DNA of 6,986 nt, from positions 4,480 through 11,465 of the forward strand of contig NZWI01000050.1 of the NCBI GenBank assembly GCA_002701875.1, in the 5' to 3' direction. Below the pieces are notes generated by a model. It ran no database searches. It had not been told where the DNA came from and saw only the letters and a program-made list of their open reading frames with translations. Every line of letters begins with the position of its first letter. The first letter of the stretch is position 1. Source of the stretch: Fidelibacterota bacterium. Lineage in GTDB: Bacteria > Fidelibacterota > Marinisomatia > Marinisomatales > TCS55. Shown piece after piece: positions 6,303-6,986 of the stretch. The position numbers were made by a program, and so were the translations under genes.

Positions 6303-6986
6303 TTAGATTATTTGCTCAACAATTTCTTCCATTCTCATTCCTCTTGAACCTTTAACCAATATTTTATCACCTTCAGAAATAATTTCATTTAGATTAGATA
6401 AAAGAGATTCCTTTTGCTCAAAATGTTTGTGAAGGATAGAATTATTTATTTCTTCATGAGCGACAATTGTCTCATTTCCAATTGTAAATACAACTGAGAG
6501 TTCTTCTTTTTGGCATTTTTTCCCAATTATACGATGCTGGTCTTCAGAAGAGGCTCCTAACTCTAGCATGTCCCCAAAAACAAAAATTCTTTTTCCATTC
6601 CCACTAAATGCCTTAAGATAATCGATTGCCGCTATTGTTGAGTCAACATTTGCATTATATGTATCATCAATTACAGTAATCTGCCCATTCGTTTTTATTT
6701 CGCAACGACCTTTAGGCGGTTGAGAGGTTAATATCCTATCTTTAATTGCTTCCCAGGAAAGTCCTAACTCGCTTGCAATAGTGGAACAGGCAATCACATT
6801 TTTTGCAAAAGAAAGATTTATTGAGTTAGTTTTGATTTCTTCAGCATCAATCGTAAGGATAATTGAGCCATCATTATTATGGTGAAGATCTGTAGGGTAA
6901 TCGCAATTTGACGTTAAGCCAAATGTGATTGATTCACCATATGTTTCCAATTCATTTATCCTGTTATCTGCGGCATTAATAAATGA
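6303..6986 (-). CDS. murF: MurF, UDP-MurNAc-tripeptide--D-alanyl-D-alanine ligase (3' part, cut by the window edge)
   Basis: MurF is the cytoplasmic ATP-dependent ligase that adds D-Ala-D-Ala to UDP-MurNAc-tripeptide, the last soluble step before MraY. Only the last 227 codons plus the stop are present. The frame is open to the right edge, so the TTG at 6950 is an internal leucine codon and not a start. Roughly the first half of a protein usually near 450 residues is missing, including the P-loop. The visible part starts late in the central domain (FINAADNRINEL, then ITFG) and includes the whole C-terminal domain: PPKGRCE (90-96 of the visible part), IDDTYNANVDS (106-116), IFVFGDMLELG (134-144) and LVKGSRGMRME (210-220). 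The YNAN and KGSRxMxME motifs identify MurF. The segment where Mur ligases usually have GxHNxxN reads INLSFAKN (56-63), which lacks the Gly, His and first Asn. The gene ends five bases before mraY. Confidence 0.95.
   Translation of the reverse strand, partial: SFINAADNRINELETYGESITFGLTSNCDYPTDLHHNNDGSIILTIDAEEIKTNSINLSFAKNVIACSTIASELGLSWEAIKDRILTSQPPKGRCEIKTNGQITVIDDTYNANVDSTIAAIDYLKAFSGNGKRIFVFGDMLELGASSEDQHRIIGKKCQKEELSVVFTIGNETIVAHEEINNSILHKHFEQKESLLSNLNEIISEGDKILVKGSRGMRMEEIVEQII

Noticed and set aside
6948..6950. TTG as a start codon giving a 215-residue protein
   Set aside because: The frame remains open to the right edge with MurF-like sequence (FINAADNRINEL), so this is an internal leucine codon of a truncated murF.
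1..6986. Search for CRISPR arrays, tRNA or rRNA genes, insertion sequences, phage genes or a defence system
   Set aside because: The whole window is accounted for by seven tightly packed cell wall genes; no repeats, RNA-like structures or foreign genes were seen.

Overview
The window is a contiguous piece of a bacterial division and cell wall (dcw) cluster. Every gene lies on the minus strand, so transcription runs from the right end to the left end. In that direction the order is murF (3' part only), mraY, murD, ftsW, murG, murC and murB (5' part only). This is the classical dcw order, with murB directly after murC as in many Gram-negative lineages.

Layout by region: 6303-6986 is the C-terminal half of murF. 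5194-6297 is mraY. 3815-5197 is murD. 2649-3818 is ftsW. 1552-2649 is murG, whose start is placed at the internal ATG that overlaps the ftsW stop codon. 164-1552 is murC. 1-162 is the first 54 codons of murB, reading off the left edge from a GTG. No two neighbouring genes are more than 5 bases apart. Four junctions overlap: two as ATGA and two as TAATG. There is no intergenic space for a promoter, terminator, RNA gene, repeat array or mobile element, and none was seen. The window looks like the interior of one long polycistronic operon whose promoter lies to the right of the window and whose terminator lies to the left.

The genes cover nearly the whole route from UDP-GlcNAc-enolpyruvate to polymerised glycan. 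MurB makes UDP-MurNAc. MurC adds the first amino acid, MurD the second, and MurF the terminal dipeptide; MurE, the remaining ligase, is not visible and would be expected just to the right. MraY then transfers the product to undecaprenyl phosphate to give lipid I, MurG adds GlcNAc to give lipid II, and FtsW polymerises lipid II at the septum.

The DNA is AT-rich with Lys/Asn/Ile-rich proteins and almost no recognisable Shine-Dalgarno sequences. Sequence style points to the FCB side of the tree (Chlorobi/Ignavibacteria/Bacteroidetes relatives), for example QEQNSYPG in MurG, the MLYYLLYPL start of MraY and MFRKVKKIHFVGIGGIGMSG in MurC. A marine Marinimicrobia (SAR406)-type genome is my best guess, from memory and at low confidence. 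I found no novel system here. The points worth a second look are small departures from family consensus in FtsW, MurC and MurF, the start-codon and coupling arrangement, and a few homopolymer runs.
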